DNA of 46,209 nucleotides from Ignavibacteriota bacterium (GCA_024636855.1 JAGXGG010000044.1:1-46209); one strand, 5' to 3'. Positions 1 through 11,613 are shown, counted from the stretch's first letter. Notes: generated by a model not told the origin, from the sequence alone. Translations and numbers: made by a program.

Positions 1-3000
1 AGCGTTACCCAAAGAAGTAATACCATCAGCTGAACCAATACCTAGTGTAGATAATTCGCCCATAGTGAAATGATCACCAGTAATAATATTAGTGCCAGTT
101 AGTAGAGTACCAGTATTAGCTGAGCTAGTACCTAGAGCGACACCGCCTATTGCTACTGAGCCAGCTACATCAAGAGTAATAACGTGGTCATTCACACCAG
201 CATTACCACCACCGATAACTACTGAATCTTGAATTATATTCGGGTAAACCCCTGCTGCGAATATCGGTCCTATATGAGTAGAGTTGGCAGTCCAAGAATT
301 TGGATTAGTCCAATTACCTGTCATACGGCTATAGAATATTCTTCTGAAAGCTATAAGCTCTGCCAAAGTCCAGTCACCAATCATATCAGCTGGATTAAAT
401 GAAGCTGGAGTAGAGAGTGTATTATTAGCTAAATTAATACCTGTATTATATGTAGTCCAAGTACCCGGAGTACCTTCACCTGGTTCCGACCAATTTCCAA
501 TTCTATTATAATCTGCTTCAGTACCACGTATATCTAAATCATTGTAATTGAATACAAATTGACCAGTAATAGTAGTAGTAGCACTATTGATTTCCCAATA
601 TCTAGCAATGTAATCACTAGCATCAGAAGAAACTTCATTATGAGCACCAGCTGGGTTCGTATTAGAACCAACATTAGTTTTTAAGCAAATATCACCATCA
701 GCTCCACTAGCATCAGTAGTCATAGTAGCAGGAGCATAAAGATCATTCCCACCTTCTAGTGAACCAACAGGCCATGTGTAAGTACCGTTAATAGTTACTG
801 TACGGCAAAGAGAGCCACCAGTTTTTGAAGTTCTTATATATCTAAGTGGTCCATCTGAGCCACCAGTTATTGCATTTGGATCAGAGTTAGTAACGCTAAG
901 ATTACCACCATTCCCCAATTCGAAGATTTGTGGGTTAGCATTTGCACCAACTAATAGATTCACCGTACCCGTTATAGTAGCAGGAGTATTCAATACAGCA
1001 ATACCTGAACCAACACCTCTATCCATATTCAGATCACAGAAAGTAAGAGCACCAGGTCCATTTATTGTTTGATTAGTAGCACCGCTACCTTGCAGAGTCA
1101 AATCTGAACAAATAGGATTACCATTTATATCTTCGTTTAGAACTAAAGGTTCAGTAGTAGATAGATTGCCTTGTAAAGTCAGATTATTACCATCAGCTGA
1201 GTGACGCAAATCACCATCTGTGATAACCAAATCACCAGTTATAGTATAATCATTATCTCCAATAGCAACCGTATTATCACCAGGAGGTCCTGAATTATTA
1301 ATAGTCAATGAAGCTATAGTTGTAGGGAATTCATTACCAAATATTTGGTCAGTAGTCCCTGAGAATGTAAAGTTTACATCTGTATCTATAGTTTTGTTGT
1401 CGAATCTAGTCCAACTTATATTATCGTCTGAATCAATACCAAATTCCGATTTATTATCGATAGTCCCACCAGTCAAATCAAAAGTACTAGTAGGTGTACT
1501 GCCGCTAACATAATTTCCAAGTCCAATCTCAAAAGTAGAATTATCTTTAATAGTCAATGCAGCTACTTGAGGTATAGTATCTAGTACGATAATATCACTA
1601 TCATCTACTATTACAATATCTTCCATTTCAGTAGGGTCATTATTAGGGTATATACCACCCGGAGGTAATATAGTACCACCTATGTCCATAGCCCAAGAAG
1701 CATTGTCAGTCCATGGTCCATTAGAATTACTATAGAAAGTTCTTTGTGGTTTTTCACCAATATAGAAGTTTCCGAAATCTTCCCATAGAAGAGAAGTAGC
1801 TGAAAGCTCTACGTCGGCAATTCCAACATTCCATTGTAAATCAGTATTTTGTCTTTGATACCAGATAGGGAAAGTTGCAGGTAGCAATGTTTCTCTTCTG
1901 ATAACAGCTTTAGTTACATCTATTGCAGCTAGTTCTGTTGAAGGAAATTCGAACTTAGTATCGAATTTTCTAGCACCTAAATCTACAGTATTATCACCAG
2001 CTGATATTTTCCAGAATCTTTCTATTCTCTTAGCTAGGTCCAATCTATTACCCCATAGAGGTTCATTAGGAACTGGCTCAAGAGCAATGACATCGAATCC
2101 ACCGGCAACTCCACCAGCACCATTATCAGTAGTAACAGTGACAGGAGTATAAATATCGTTAAGTCCGACAGCGAATTGTTTAGAATCTATACCAGCAGCA
2201 AAGTATCTTTGCATAGTACCATCTACGAATCCGGTACCAGGTCTAATTACATTAGCACCATTTTCAACTATTACTTTTCTATCGTCAGTTCTAACTTTAA
2301 TAAGTGTAGTGTCTAATAAACTCAATGTATTTTCAACATACAAGTGTGTATTAGTTCCACCAGAAGGTAAAAGATTGAAAGATATATCTCCACCAGTAAC
2401 ATCTAAGTTATAGAATGACAGACCATCAGCATTACCAACATTGAATGATTTTGTATTACTACCTGCAACTAAGAAGTTACCCAGAAGAGGTTTCCATAGT
2501 CCATTAGTATATTGAGAGAAATTACCATATAATCTAAAATCTCTATTACCAGACTCATAATTACCATTATCAACAATAATTGAGTCTCTTACTTTTATAG
2601 GTAATGAACCAATACTATTAGTGGTGAAAACAGATTCGGTAGCATCGGTCAAATCTACTTTTACAGAAGCTAGAGTATCAGGGAATCCTTTCCCTGAAAC
2701 CATACTAGCATTAATAGCTTTGAATATATAATTCGCAACACCAAATGACTTTGTATTAGTTTGGATAGCACCTTGAGTAGAGTTATCAGTGATACCACCA
2801 ACATTACTAAATGCTAAAACGCAATCATCATCAATTTGGAAAGAACTAGCTTTCAAACTACCAGTATTCCCTAGTATATAAAGTTCGCCCGGGTTACCCA
2901 GATATTTCTCAACAATTACTGCTCTCACAGGGTCATGCAAGATACCATCGGGCATTGTTATTCGTTTGTTGTCACCAATTCTAACTATATCAGAAGTCAA

Positions 3001-6000
3001 GTTAGGGAAACGAGATGCAGTAGCACCACCATAACCAGCTGTTGACCAGCTACTAGCTAAACGCCAGTTGCCATTAGCGATACTATAGAAGGTAGTACCA
3101 GAAGGCTCACCGACTACCACATCACCATAGAAATTAATTTGCCTTGTTCGGATTGAAGTTGTTGTTTTGTTAATAGCATTTAACGCAGTCCAAGTTCCAG
3201 TACCTGGAGGACATAGTCCCGGAGGAGCTGGACAAGCAGGATCATACATAAACTGTTCGAAGAAATTAGTGTTTGCACTATTTCTAATATCTGCAGGATT
3301 TAAGAAATCTAATTTTAATTCATAAGTATTACCAGCACCTAAAGCAAAACCATTAGTGTTTATATTCCAATATTTTTGGATATTAAGAACAGTATTCATA
3401 ACTGTAGGGTCTAAATCTGGGTGATCTATACCATAGTGAGCTACACCAATTAGTCCAGCTGTATTCCCATTGTTTACAGTTTTGACAAGAGCAGGTCTAT
3501 ATGAATCAATAGTGTCTGATCCAACTGCGTAAACTCTCTCAGTAGCGTTTGCTGTGAAATGTCTGTATAATCTACCATATATGTGTCCTTTACCATTTCG
3601 GATGATAGCAGGGTTAGTACCTCCAAGAGGGCTAAGTTCTACGAATTGTCCAAATTGGTTAGCACTTCCGTCAATAAATGCATTATTCCCAACAGTAAAC
3701 TCTAGATTTCTATGTACTAGTAAATTAGAATTACCAGAACCTGATAAGATTACTTTTCCAGCAGTCTTATCAATTGTTAAATTATGTAAGCTCATTCCAG
3801 GGGCATCATCATTGAAAATAGTCTGATCACCAGTACCATTTAGAGTCAGTAATCTGAAATCGGCGATGTTTCCATTAGAAGCATCGAATAGTCCATAATT
3901 AGTAATATTACCGGCTACAGATAGACTATTTGTAGAAACATCATATTCAGCATTATTATCAATTTCTAAATTGTTCTTAACGGCAATTGAAGCACCAGTT
4001 TGCTTAGCCGTGATAGTATTTCCTACTACATGTAGATCATAAATTGGTGTACTACCAATTACTTTAATTTCTGAACCACCAACTGAAGAAGTGGAATCTC
4101 CTATCTGAACTATACCGCCAGTGAACCCCGTACCAACTGCAGAATTTACTTTGTAATCTGCGTTAGCTCCAGGAATTGCATTAGCTATTATAATTCTACC
4201 AGAAGCCATATCTAGTTGAGAGCCTGCATTCACATTCAGACCAATAAGTCCAATGTCAGTTGCACCTTTGTCAAGTACTTTTAGTTGAGAATTATTCTCT
4301 ATGTTTAATCTTAAAGTTGCACCAAGGAAATCTCCATCGAAAGCTCCTGCAACTGTCATCTTCCCACCATCAAGGTGAACTAAAGTATTATCTTGATATA
4401 TGAAGTTTTCATCTATAGCATTACCAACTACAAACTCTCCGCCGAATATTTCTATTGTATTATCAACGTCAGTATTAACTGTTTCATTTGATATTAATCG
4501 ACCATTTGTTACAACTATACCTGTAAACTGATCCATATTGATACCAATACCATCAGTACCTGCTACGAAATCATAATTATTATAATGCTTCAAAACACCT
4601 GATTTAAGATTAAATCCATAATCAAGGAATGATGATGAAGCTGCACCCAAAGTAGCGGAGTTGATGAATAGAGTATCACTTAATCCACCATCTTTAGTAA
4701 GATTTACTTCAGATAATCCACCCCAATCCCCAGTACCTTCTATATAACTATCAGTAGAACCATTGAAGTTGAGTACAACAAAATCGTTTGTACCATTATA
4801 TAAATCTATTCCGGCTGTATTGGCAGTAGTACCATTATTGATTAGTCTTTTGTATATAGAAAGGGTATCTACTTTTCCTAATTGAGTGGCAGTTTGAATT
4901 CTTCCATCAGTATTTAAGAAAAGAGATCTTTGAATAGTCATATGTTTATCCAAAGGAGCAGCAGCAAAATTCAATATTCCTCTACCAGCTGTAGAGGCCC
5001 CACTGAAAGCACCACCAATAGTAATAGTATCAACTGTAACTGTGTCTATGTTAAATGCAATAGTGTGACCATCTATAAAGACAGTATCCGACTGAGAAAG
5101 TTCACCAGGGGAATAAGAAGAAGGTGGACCTGCGTGTCCAACATTCGACCAATTTAAAGGAGTATCCCAGTTTCCAGTTACTCTAGAATAATAGTTTCGC
5201 CCTTTGAAAAAAGTACTTGATTCACCAGCAGTCCAATCTCCTACATAGTAAGAAGTATTAGTAGCTTTTATAGTATCTGGGTAAGCACTCGGAGTTGGTC
5301 CTAAGTTTACTTCCCATTCATTAGACGGTCTATAAAGCCCAGCATAATATCTTGGTGCATTACCATTAGTATCAGCAGGGATATTGTAGAAAAACTTGAA
5401 TTCAGAAGTATTTAAACTTGTAATATTCTGACTAGCAACTGTCCAGTATTTATTCAATATTAAATCATTTCTTCTAGCTGGATGTTTCGCATTATTTAGT
5501 TGAACTGAGATTGCAGGTATACCAGTATAAGTACCATTGATTGTAATAAATCCAGGGTTATAAAGAGTACCTGTTCCAATCGGATATGTAAATGACTGGT
5601 TTCCAGCAACATTATTAAATTGCTTTCTTACAACTCCAGATAAAGTTGGTGTTCCAGAAACTTTTATCATTCTGTTTATACCAAATCCACCAGCTCCAGA
5701 TGTTAAAACTGAAGCATTACCAAACGTAAGTGTATCGCTATTTTCAATATTTAGTTTTGTTTGTGATGTAACAGCCGTGTTACCAGCAAATGTAGTGTTA
5801 GTATTAATAAATACATCATTTGAATCTTTATTAATAGTAACAGCACCTAGTATAACTGCATTATTTCCACGAATTTTCTGATTTTTACCTTTGTAGAATG
5901 TAAGAGTAGAAGCACCTTGATTATATGGAGTCAAAGTATCGACAACTATATCACCAGCTAAACTTATATTATTACCATTAGCATTTAATACACCACTAGT

Positions 6001-9000
6001 GAACTTTAATGAGTCTACGATGTTCAATGTTTGAGATACATTAACTTGACTAGTAGGTCTTGGACTGTGAATTGTTAATGAGTTTATAGTATTTGGAACT
6101 AGATTACCCATATTCTGGGAAATATTTGTATTCGGATTACGAACTACAATTGTATAATCTTCAGCTTCACCATTACTATTTGTACATGGGTCAGTATTAG
6201 TACTATTAGACCTATAAATAACCCTCATTTGAGTAGACCCTTCAGGGGTAGTAGCTGGTACAGTAAAGTTTACATTAGTTGTAGTAGAGTTATTAGGGAA
6301 ATCTTGATTAGCAATTGTCTCACCTGCGTCAGTCCAAACACCGTTTCTATTCCAATCTATATATGCTCTTAAATATCTCGTATTAGTAGTACCTTCTTTT
6401 TCAACTTCCAATGTATAAGTTTGACCAGCAGTTAACTCAGCCACATAATCATGAAATGATAATATATTAATTAAACTATCACCAGTATTATTATTCATTA
6501 ATGTAGTTGCACCCTGACGTACAGTCACACGACGAATATATCTCGCATTATCACCCATATTGATAGTACAATAGTTATGATAATAAGGGAAACTTCTGTT
6601 TGGATTATCTGGATTAATACCTTCGGCAGTGTAAACAAGATTAACGCTGTCTTCAATAGCTCTAGCATAACTTTTTAGATTACCAAGTCCTCTAACAGCT
6701 ACAGGAGAAGTTTGATTAATTCCTTCAGATGAACCGATAATAAGAGTAGCACCTTTTTCAGCTTTGAAAGAGTTTCCTCTCAAATCAAAGATATCTAAGT
6801 CTAATATACCTTTGGGCTTTACTACCACGTTAGGACCAACTTTTGCTAAATATCTAGCAGGCGTGCCATTTGCAGTATACTCACCCATACCAATAGACGC
6901 GTTAAGAGTTACTTTATGACTTGAATCTATAATTACATTATCATATTGACGTAAAGGAAATTTTCTGAAATTTATAGTTGGTGAAGTAATATTTGCTGTA
7001 TTTACGTTACTTAAATGACTAACGGTTGACCAAGTATTGGCATCTGTCCAATTGCCTGATTGTCTTGAATAGAATGTAATAAACTGTGCTTTACCATTTT
7101 GATTACCTAAAACGAAATCACCTAGTAACAACGCATTATTTGATAATGTTTTAGTTGTTCCCCAAGGTTTTGTTATATCATTAACATCTGTAAACACATT
7201 TCCAGTAGTTCCATTTCCAAATGTATTTGCAAAACTTGGAGTTCTGCTCATATCTCTTGTATCAGTACAAATACCACCATTAGAAGGCCAGATTGACTCC
7301 CAATCAGTTGTGTCTCTTGTTGCATCATTGAAATACTTGTTAAAAGCAAAATCTGCACATTCGTAACTATCTATTCCTTCCCAATCTTCAGAGTTTCTAT
7401 ATTCACTTCTTATATCAAAGTTTCTAGCACCTCGAACAAATGTTGACCAAGCTGGTTTTGATAATCTCCAATATCTATGAACTATACGTCCTGGATAAAC
7501 TGGTGGATTCGTTGTCGTTATTATTTCATCACCCATATATGGATAATCACCTGCAACAGCATTCATAGCTAAGAATCCAGCCGTAGAACTACCACCACTT
7601 CTCATATCTAAATAGAATGGTGAATAATATAAAGTATCACCAACTTCAAAAGTTACTTCAGCTGCATCACCAGATGGAATATTTTTGATTAATTCACCAT
7701 TTATGTGTCCTTCACCTGTTCTATTAACTGTACCACGTACAATTACGAAGTTACCAGTTTTACGAGCATAAACAATTCCTTTGTTTGCTGCAGGGAAACT
7801 TAGTTGATTTACAATATCTATAGGAGAATTATCTTCAAGAATTACATTTCTACTATTCTTGTTTACTGTTATATTATACACTCTCAATGAATCAACAGAT
7901 TCATCATTTACATACTGAGTTGAATCCCCAGTAAAAGTGATAGTAGGAGTAGTAGTATATGCAAACCCTACACCAGCAGATCTTCTCAAATTACCTTGTA
8001 ATGAAAAAGAAGTACTATGTGTGAAATTTCCTGATTTCAAATAAAGTGAATCAAGTATTACTTTATTTGTTTGATCAAAAGTCAAAGTGTTTGATGGCTT
8101 ATTCAGTATCAACCTAAAAGTATTGTTTGGCAAACCTGTCCCTATTGTTTGGGGAGATGTACCACTGTATTCGAAAATACCTTTATTATCATTATTATAG
8201 TTATAATCTCTTGTACTCATCTGTATAGCACCAGTAGCACCGGTAGCCATTATACCTTGAGTGTTTTCTATTTCTAATTTACCGTATTGATTTAATCTAA
8301 ACTCGCCAGTACCTTGTATATTATTATTAGCTGTAAAGGTAATAATACCAGTCGAATCAATATTTACAAACTTATTATTAGTCTTGTTATTAGCTAAGGT
8401 TATTCTCTTACTATCACCTATATAAACATTACCATCTATTGTTGGTTCAATAGTAGTAGGGGCACCACCAAATCTCTCAGTTGACCAACTAGCAGGAGTT
8501 GACCAATTTCCATTGGCTATACTGTAGAAACTAAAACTACTAGGTTCTCCAGTAATAAAAGTACCAAATTGTTTCGTTTTAAAGAATTTTATACTGCTTG
8601 CCGTTCTACTACCGAAGTAAGGAATTCCAGTACGTTGAGGGAAAACCCATGCACTACCATTCCATAATCTTGCTTCGAAGAAGTTAGGGTCTGCTCCGTT
8701 TCTTAAATCATTACTTGCCACAAAGTTTAATTGTACAGTATATGTTCTATCCACTAAAGCAAAAGTAGAAGAAGTAGGTTTGTTGATTGTCCATTGTCTT
8801 CTAACATTTCTAGGATCAGACATTAAGCTATTAGCAGGAATAAGTCCAGTTGTAATAGGTGAAGTAGTACCGGTAATTGTATCTGCCTTCACTGCAATAA
8901 ATCCAGCAGAACCTGCTATACTATCCACAGTAAAATTGACTGAAGTATAAGAAGTAGCCGTTCCAACTTCATAAAGAGTGGTAGAAGGTCCTGTCGGAAT

Positions 9001-11613
9001 TGACTTCCATTGTGTACCATTTATATGTCCTGGTGTAGCACCAGGTCTAATTACATTAGCAAGTGTAGTTACTCTTCTAACGCCAGTAATTATATTACCT
9101 GATTCTAAAGTAACATCACCATTAATATTTAAACCACTTTCAGTTGTTGTACCAATCGCAGATATATTAACACCATTTGGATTTCTAAGAATTAACTTAT
9201 CAAATGTTTCGTCTGCATTTGGTTTTGTAATTGTTTGAAGCACAGTACCATTCAAATAGAGATTTGCATTATTGGTTATATAATTACCTTTGTAATTCAA
9301 CCAATTTCCTGACAAAGTGATATTTGTTGCTTGATGAAGCAAAGTAGAACTTGAATCAATTCTTATATTATTTCTAATTTTTAATTCATCTAGTGGACGA
9401 ACAATACCTTTACCAGTAATGACTAGATTATAGAAAGGATTCTGAGTCGTATCACGACTAGTTATATTAGTTGTAGAAGCTGTAACAGGTGAATTCATCA
9501 ATACAGTGTTTATACCTGGTACAAAAATACTACCTGCGTCTTGGTTTATCCAATTTCCTTCAACAGAGAGGTTAAATCCATTCGAATTGAATGTTGCTTG
9601 ATTTCTTAATGTTACATTACCCTTTACTATATATAAAGGGGTTCCAGCATCTTTTAGATTTTTATTACCAGTACTATCAAGTATTAGATTGTGATAAATC
9701 AAATAATTAGCAGAGTCAGCTGGGCTATTTGGTTTAATAGGTATATACTGATTACCACCATTCTTGTTAAATATAACCGTAGAACCAGAAGTTAAGAACT
9801 TATATGTAGTTGAACTGAAATCAAGATTGGAGATTTTCAATGAATCGGCAATTTTAATCTGACCATTAGAAGGGAAAGTTATATTTCCACTTCTATTACC
9901 AGAAAGCTCCAATTTGTTATATTGCAATACAGCAGGTGAAGTTATATTAGTAGGTACTGATGCAGCACCAGAACCAAAGAAATTAATGAGACCAGCTGTA
10001 AAGTAAGGTGCAGAATAATTAGTAGGAAATGAATTTCTAATTCTGAGTTCCCCACCACGCATAGTCAAAGTACGGTTAGCACTTGCTCCATTTATAGAGT
10101 AAGAACCAATATCAAATATACCATCATTTATAACTAATGAGTCTTTGATAGATACGAAATCATTCATTTCTAATATTCTATTTGAAACCGCCTTATTTAG
10201 GATGATAGTTCTTACAGATGCCGGTAAACCGTTACCTGAATATTGTAAAGCATCAACTCCTTCATAAACATAGAAGACGTTTTCAGACATACTTTTTGCA
10301 GGTGATCTTAGGTTACCTTGAGTATCACCGTTGTCTATACCTTGAGCACTAGTTATTCTTAATCGTGCTTCATCTTTTACAATTATAGAATCAGCAGCTA
10401 GATAATTTTCACCAGTGAAAATAATCGTAGAATTTTCTTCGATACTTATCTTAGCAATTTCACTAGAGTTTGTAACTACTGTTACAGTATTATCTTTTAT
10501 TCTTGCTATATCAGAACCATTAGTAGGAATAGTAGTGGATGCTGCACCACCAAAGCCTAATTTAGACCATGTGTTTGGATCATTATAGTTACCATTGGCT
10601 CTACTATAATAAGTAGCAATTGCAGCTTCTTCAATACCAGCAGTCCAATCACCTCTTAAAACATCAACTTGTTCAGAATAAATCAAATCGGCGTTTATAT
10701 CTACAACTTGATTAGAAGCACCAGGATTTACGTACCATTGCGCGGCACCATCTGGATATGGTGGTGAGTATTGTAATACTTGATAGTTACCTTCATTAGT
10801 AGTTACTTCCGTATTATCATATTTGAAAAGTAAATTCACGCCTTGGCTTGAAATAGTTAAATTCCTTTGATCAATAGCCCAATATTTTTTTAGTGCGTTA
10901 TTTGATATTTGTAAAGTTGGATGCTCAGTTGTTACTGGTTTAACTCGAATAAAAGCATTCGAACCAATTGTCACTTTTCCAGCTATCAAGGTTACATCAG
11001 CAAATGTATATACTCTAGAAGGAGTACCATTAGTCGAAAGTGGAAATCTAAAATTATAGGGTAGTGAAGCTCCGCTTGAAATATTTTTTCTTAAAAAGCC
11101 ACTATTTATTCCTAAAGAAGTGTAAATACTTTTATCTTTACTATATAACTTAGCCGTTCCATTATCAGTATAAATATTTCCTGTTTCACCTATAGTAAGC
11201 GTATCATCAGAAATATCAACTAATGAATTTGAAAGTAATCGTAAATTATTTTCTATAAGGACATCATTAGTGAGAAGGATATTACCTGCCGTTTTATTTA
11301 CAGATACATTATAGAATTTTGATTCTGAAGTCCCACTAATTGTTTGGTTAGCACCAGAGTTAAATAGAGTAACACCACCATTCGGTGTCATCGTTCCATT
11401 GTTAGTCCAATTACCAGTAACTACTATAGAATCGCCAGTGTTCTGAGTAAATTGAGAGCTATTATTCAGGAGTACATCACCATTAACTCTTAACTTAGCG
11501 TTAGAGCTTATAAAAAGTGTACCATTACTACTTACGTTTAGTCCAGCTTGTGAAAAAGAGGAGTAACTAAGTAATACCAGAACTGAAATAAATATTGTAA
11601 AGTTTTTTATCAT
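1..11613 (-). CDS. Giant modular secreted surface protein, partial (C-terminus outside window)
   Basis: Reading the minus strand from ATG at 11613 gives an open frame to base 1 with no stop, at least 3,871 residues. The start has a signal peptide (MIKNFTIFISVLVLLSYSSF, then SQA) followed by Gly/Asn/Ser/Thr-rich beta-type sequence. A motif of the form FYSxxxGNWxxxxxWS recurs at about residues 332, 1027, 1512, 2139, 2840, 3291 and 3757. It is usually followed by a D-x-V-x-I strand and preceded by a segment with a K/R-YW motif. Residues about 1680-1826 look like a GEVED domain (YIDWNRNGVW ... NGEAEDYTIVV). Such proteins in Bacteroidota are usually exported by T9SS, but the C-terminal sorting domain would lie outside the window, so that is inference. 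An adhesin, matrix or sheath role is possible. No catalytic domain was seen. It lies 21 bp after the 432-aa gene and is probably cotranscribed. Confidence 0.85.
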   Translation of the reverse strand, partial: MIKNFTIFISVLVLLSYSSFSQAGLNVSSNGTLFISSNAKLRVNGDVLLNNSSQFTQNTGDSIVVTGNWTNNGTMTPNGGVTLFNSGANQTISGTSESKFYNVSVNKTAGNILLTNDVLIENNLRLLSNSLVDISDDTLTIGETGNIYTDNGTAKLYSKDKSIYTSLGINSGFLRKNISSGASLPYNFRFPLSTNGTPSRVYTFADVTLIAGKVTIGSNAFIRVKPVTTEHPTLQISNNALKKYWAIDQRNLTISSQGVNLLFKYDNTEVTTNEGNYQVLQYSPPYPDGAAQWYVNPGASNQVVDINADLIYSEQVDVLRGDWTAGIEEAAIATYYSRANGNYNDPNTWSKLGFGGAASTTIPTNGSDIARIKDNTVTVVTNSSEIAKISIEENSTIIFTGENYLAADSIIVKDEARLRITSAQGIDNGDTQGNLRSPAKSMSENVFYVYEGVDALQYSGNGLPASVRTIILNKAVSNRILEMNDFVSIKDSLVINDGIFDIGSYSINGASANRTLTMRGGELRIRNSFPTNYSAPYFTAGLINFFGSGAASVPTNITSPAVLQYNKLELSGNRSGNITFPSNGQIKIADSLKISNLDFSSTTYKFLTSGSTVIFNKNGGNQYIPIKPNSPADSANYLIYHNLILDSTGNKNLKDAGTPLYIVKGNVTLRNQATFNSNGFNLSVEGNWINQDAGSIFVPGINTVLMNSPVTASTTNITSRDTTQNPFYNLVITGKGIVRPLDELKIRNNIRIDSSSTLLHQATNITLSGNWLNYKGNYITNNANLYLNGTVLQTITKPNADETFDKLILRNPNGVNISAIGTTTESGLNINGDVTLESGNIITGVRRVTTLANVIRPGATPGHINGTQWKSIPTGPSTTLYEVGTATSYTSVNFTVDSIAGSAGFIAVKADTITGTTSPITTGLIPANSLMSDPRNVRRQWTINKPTSSTFALVDRTYTVQLNFVASNDLRNGADPNFFEARLWNGSAWVFPQRTGIPYFGSRTASSIKFFKTKQFGTFITGEPSSFSFYSIANGNWSTPASWSTERFGGAPTTIEPTIDGNVYIGDSKRITLANNKTNNKFVNIDSTGIITFTANNNIQGTGEFRLNQYGKLEIENTQGIMATGATGAIQMSTRDYNYNNDNKGIFEYSGTSPQTIGTGLPNNTFRLILNKPSNTLTFDQTNKVILDSLYLKSGNFTHSTSFSLQGNLRRSAGVGFAYTTTPTITFTGDSTQYVNDESVDSLRVYNITVNKNSRNVILEDNSPIDIVNQLSFPAANKGIVYARKTGNFVIVRGTVNRTGEGHINGELIKNIPSGDAAEVTFEVGDTLYYSPFYLDMRSGGSSTAGFLAMNAVAGDYPYMGDEIITTTNPPVYPGRIVHRYWRLSKPAWSTFVRGARNFDIRSEYRNSEDWEGIDSYECADFAFNKYFNDATRDTTDWESIWPSNGGICTDTRDMSRTPSFANTFGNGTTGNVFTDVNDITKPWGTTKTLSNNALLLGDFVLGNQNGKAQFITFYSRQSGNWTDANTWSTVSHLSNVNTANITSPTINFRKFPLRQYDNVIIDSSHKVTLNASIGMGEYTANGTPARYLAKVGPNVVVKPKGILDLDIFDLRGNSFKAEKGATLIIGSSEGINQTSPVAVRGLGNLKSYARAIEDSVNLVYTAEGINPDNPNRSFPYYHNYCTINMGDNARYIRRVTVRQGATTLMNNNTGDSLINILSFHDYVAELTAGQTYTLEVEKEGTTNTRYLRAYIDWNRNGVWTDAGETIANQDFPNNSTTTNVNFTVPATTPEGSTQMRVIYRSNSTNTDPCTNSNGEAEDYTIVVRNPNTNISQNMGNLVPNTINSLTIHSPRPTSQVNVSQTLNIVDSLKFTSGVLNANGNNISLAGDIVVDTLTPYNQGASTLTFYKGKNQKIRGNNAVILGAVTINKDSNDVFINTNTTFAGNTAVTSQTKLNIENSDTLTFGNASVLTSGAGGFGINRMIKVSGTPTLSGVVRKQFNNVAGNQSFTYPIGTGTLYNPGFITINGTYTGIPAISVQLNNAKHPARRNDLILNKYWTVASQNITSLNTSEFKFFYNIPADTNGNAPRYYAGLYRPSNEWEVNLGPTPSAYPDTIKATNTSYYVGDWTAGESSTFFKGRNYYSRVTGNWDTPLNWSNVGHAGPPSSYSPGELSQSDTVFIDGHTIAFNIDTVTVDTITIGGAFSGASTAGRGILNFAAAPLDKHMTIQRSLFLNTDGRIQTATQLGKVDTLSIYKRLINNGTTANTAGIDLYNGTNDFVVLNFNGSTDSYIEGTGDWGGLSEVNLTKDGGLSDTLFINSATLGAASSSFLDYGFNLKSGVLKHYNNYDFVAGTDGIGINMDQFTGIVVTNGRLISNETVNTDVDNTIEIFGGEFVVGNAIDENFIYQDNTLVHLDGGKMTVAGAFDGDFLGATLRLNIENNSQLKVLDKGATDIGLIGLNVNAGSQLDMASGRIIIANAIPGANADYKVNSAVGTGFTGGIVQIGDSTSSVGGSEIKVIGSTPIYDLHVVGNTITAKQTGASIAVKNNLEIDNNAEYDVSTNSLSVAGNITNYGLFDASNGNIADFRLLTLNGTGDQTIFNDDAPGMSLHNLTIDKTAGKVILSGSGNSNLLVHRNLEFTVGNNAFIDGSANQFGQFVELSPLGGTNPAIIRNGKGHIYGRLYRHFTANATERVYAVGSDTIDSYRPALVKTVNNGNTAGLIGVAHYGIDHPDLDPTVMNTVLNIQKYWNINTNGFALGAGNTYELKLDFLNPADIRNSANTNFFEQFMYDPACPAPPGLCPPGTGTWTALNAINKTTTSIRTRQINFYGDVVVGEPSGTTFYSIANGNWRLASSWSTAGYGGATASRFPNLTSDIVRIGDNKRITMPDGILHDPVRAVIVEKYLGNPGELYILGNTGSLKASSFQIDDDCVLAFSNVGGITDNSTQGAIQTNTKSFGVANYIFKAINASMVSGKGFPDTLASVKVDLTDATESVFTTNSIGSLPIKVRDSIIVDNGNYESGNRDFRLYGNFSQYTNGLWKPLLGNFLVAGSNTKSFNVGNADGLSFYNLDVTGGDISFNLLPSGGTNTHLYVENTLSLLDTTLIKVRTDDRKVIVENGANVIRPGTGFVDGTMQRYFAAGIDSKQFAVGLNDIYTPVTVTTDNGAGGVAGGFDVIALEPVPNEPLWGNRLDLAKRIERFWKISAGDNTVDLGARKFDTKFEFPSTELAAIDVTKAVIRRETLLPATFPIWYQRQNTDLQWNVGIADVELSATSLLWEDFGNFYIGEKPQRTFYSNSNGPWTDNASWAMDIGGTILPPGGIYPNNDPTEMEDIVIVDDSDIIVLDTIPQVAALTIKDNSTFEIGLGNYVSGSTPTSTFDLTGGTIDNKSEFGIDSDDNISWTRFDNKTIDTDVNFTFSGTTDQIFGNEFPTTIASLTINNSGPPGDNTVAIGDNDYTITGDLVITDGDLRHSADGNNLTLQGNLSTTEPLVLNEDINGNPICSDLTLQGSGATNQTINGPGALTFCDLNMDRGVGSGIAVLNTPATITGTVNLLVGANANPQIFELGNGGNLSVTNSDPNAITGGSDGPLRYIRTSKTGGSLCRTVTINGTYTWPVGSLEGGNDLYAPATMTTDASGADGDICLKTNVGSNTNPAGAHNEVSSDASDYIARYWEINSATTTITGQFVFNYNDLDIRGTEADYNRIGNWSEPGEGTPGTWTTYNTGINLANNTLSTPASFNPADMIGDWTLAELIAFRRIFYSRMTGNWTNPNSWTANSTHIGPIFAAGVYPNIIQDSVVIGGGNAGVNDHVITLDVAGSVAIGGVALGTSSANTGTLLTGTNIITGDHFTMGELSTLGIGSADGITSLGNA
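285..10620 (-). repeat. Seven copies of a protein-level module inside the giant surface protein
   Basis: The motif FYSxxxGNWxxxxxWS is encoded near 10559-10618, 8470-8532, 7020-7077, 5130-5196, 3035-3093, 1681-1741 and 285-340. Spacings are about 695, 485, 627, 701, 451 and 466 residues. The third interval contains the GEVED-like domain. The DNA copies are diverged, so this is an old protein repeat rather than a fresh tandem duplication. Confidence 0.75.

Noticed and set aside
3554-9238. Several short plus-strand frames (3554-3826, 4930-5157, 8978-9238)
   Set aside because: They lie antisense inside the giant protein gene and have no domain, ribosome-binding site or promoter.
1-11613. Tandem DNA repeat array or CRISPR-like array
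   Set aside because: Repeated words such as those for GNW and WS are protein-level, diverged and irregularly spaced; there are no constant-length direct repeats with spacers.
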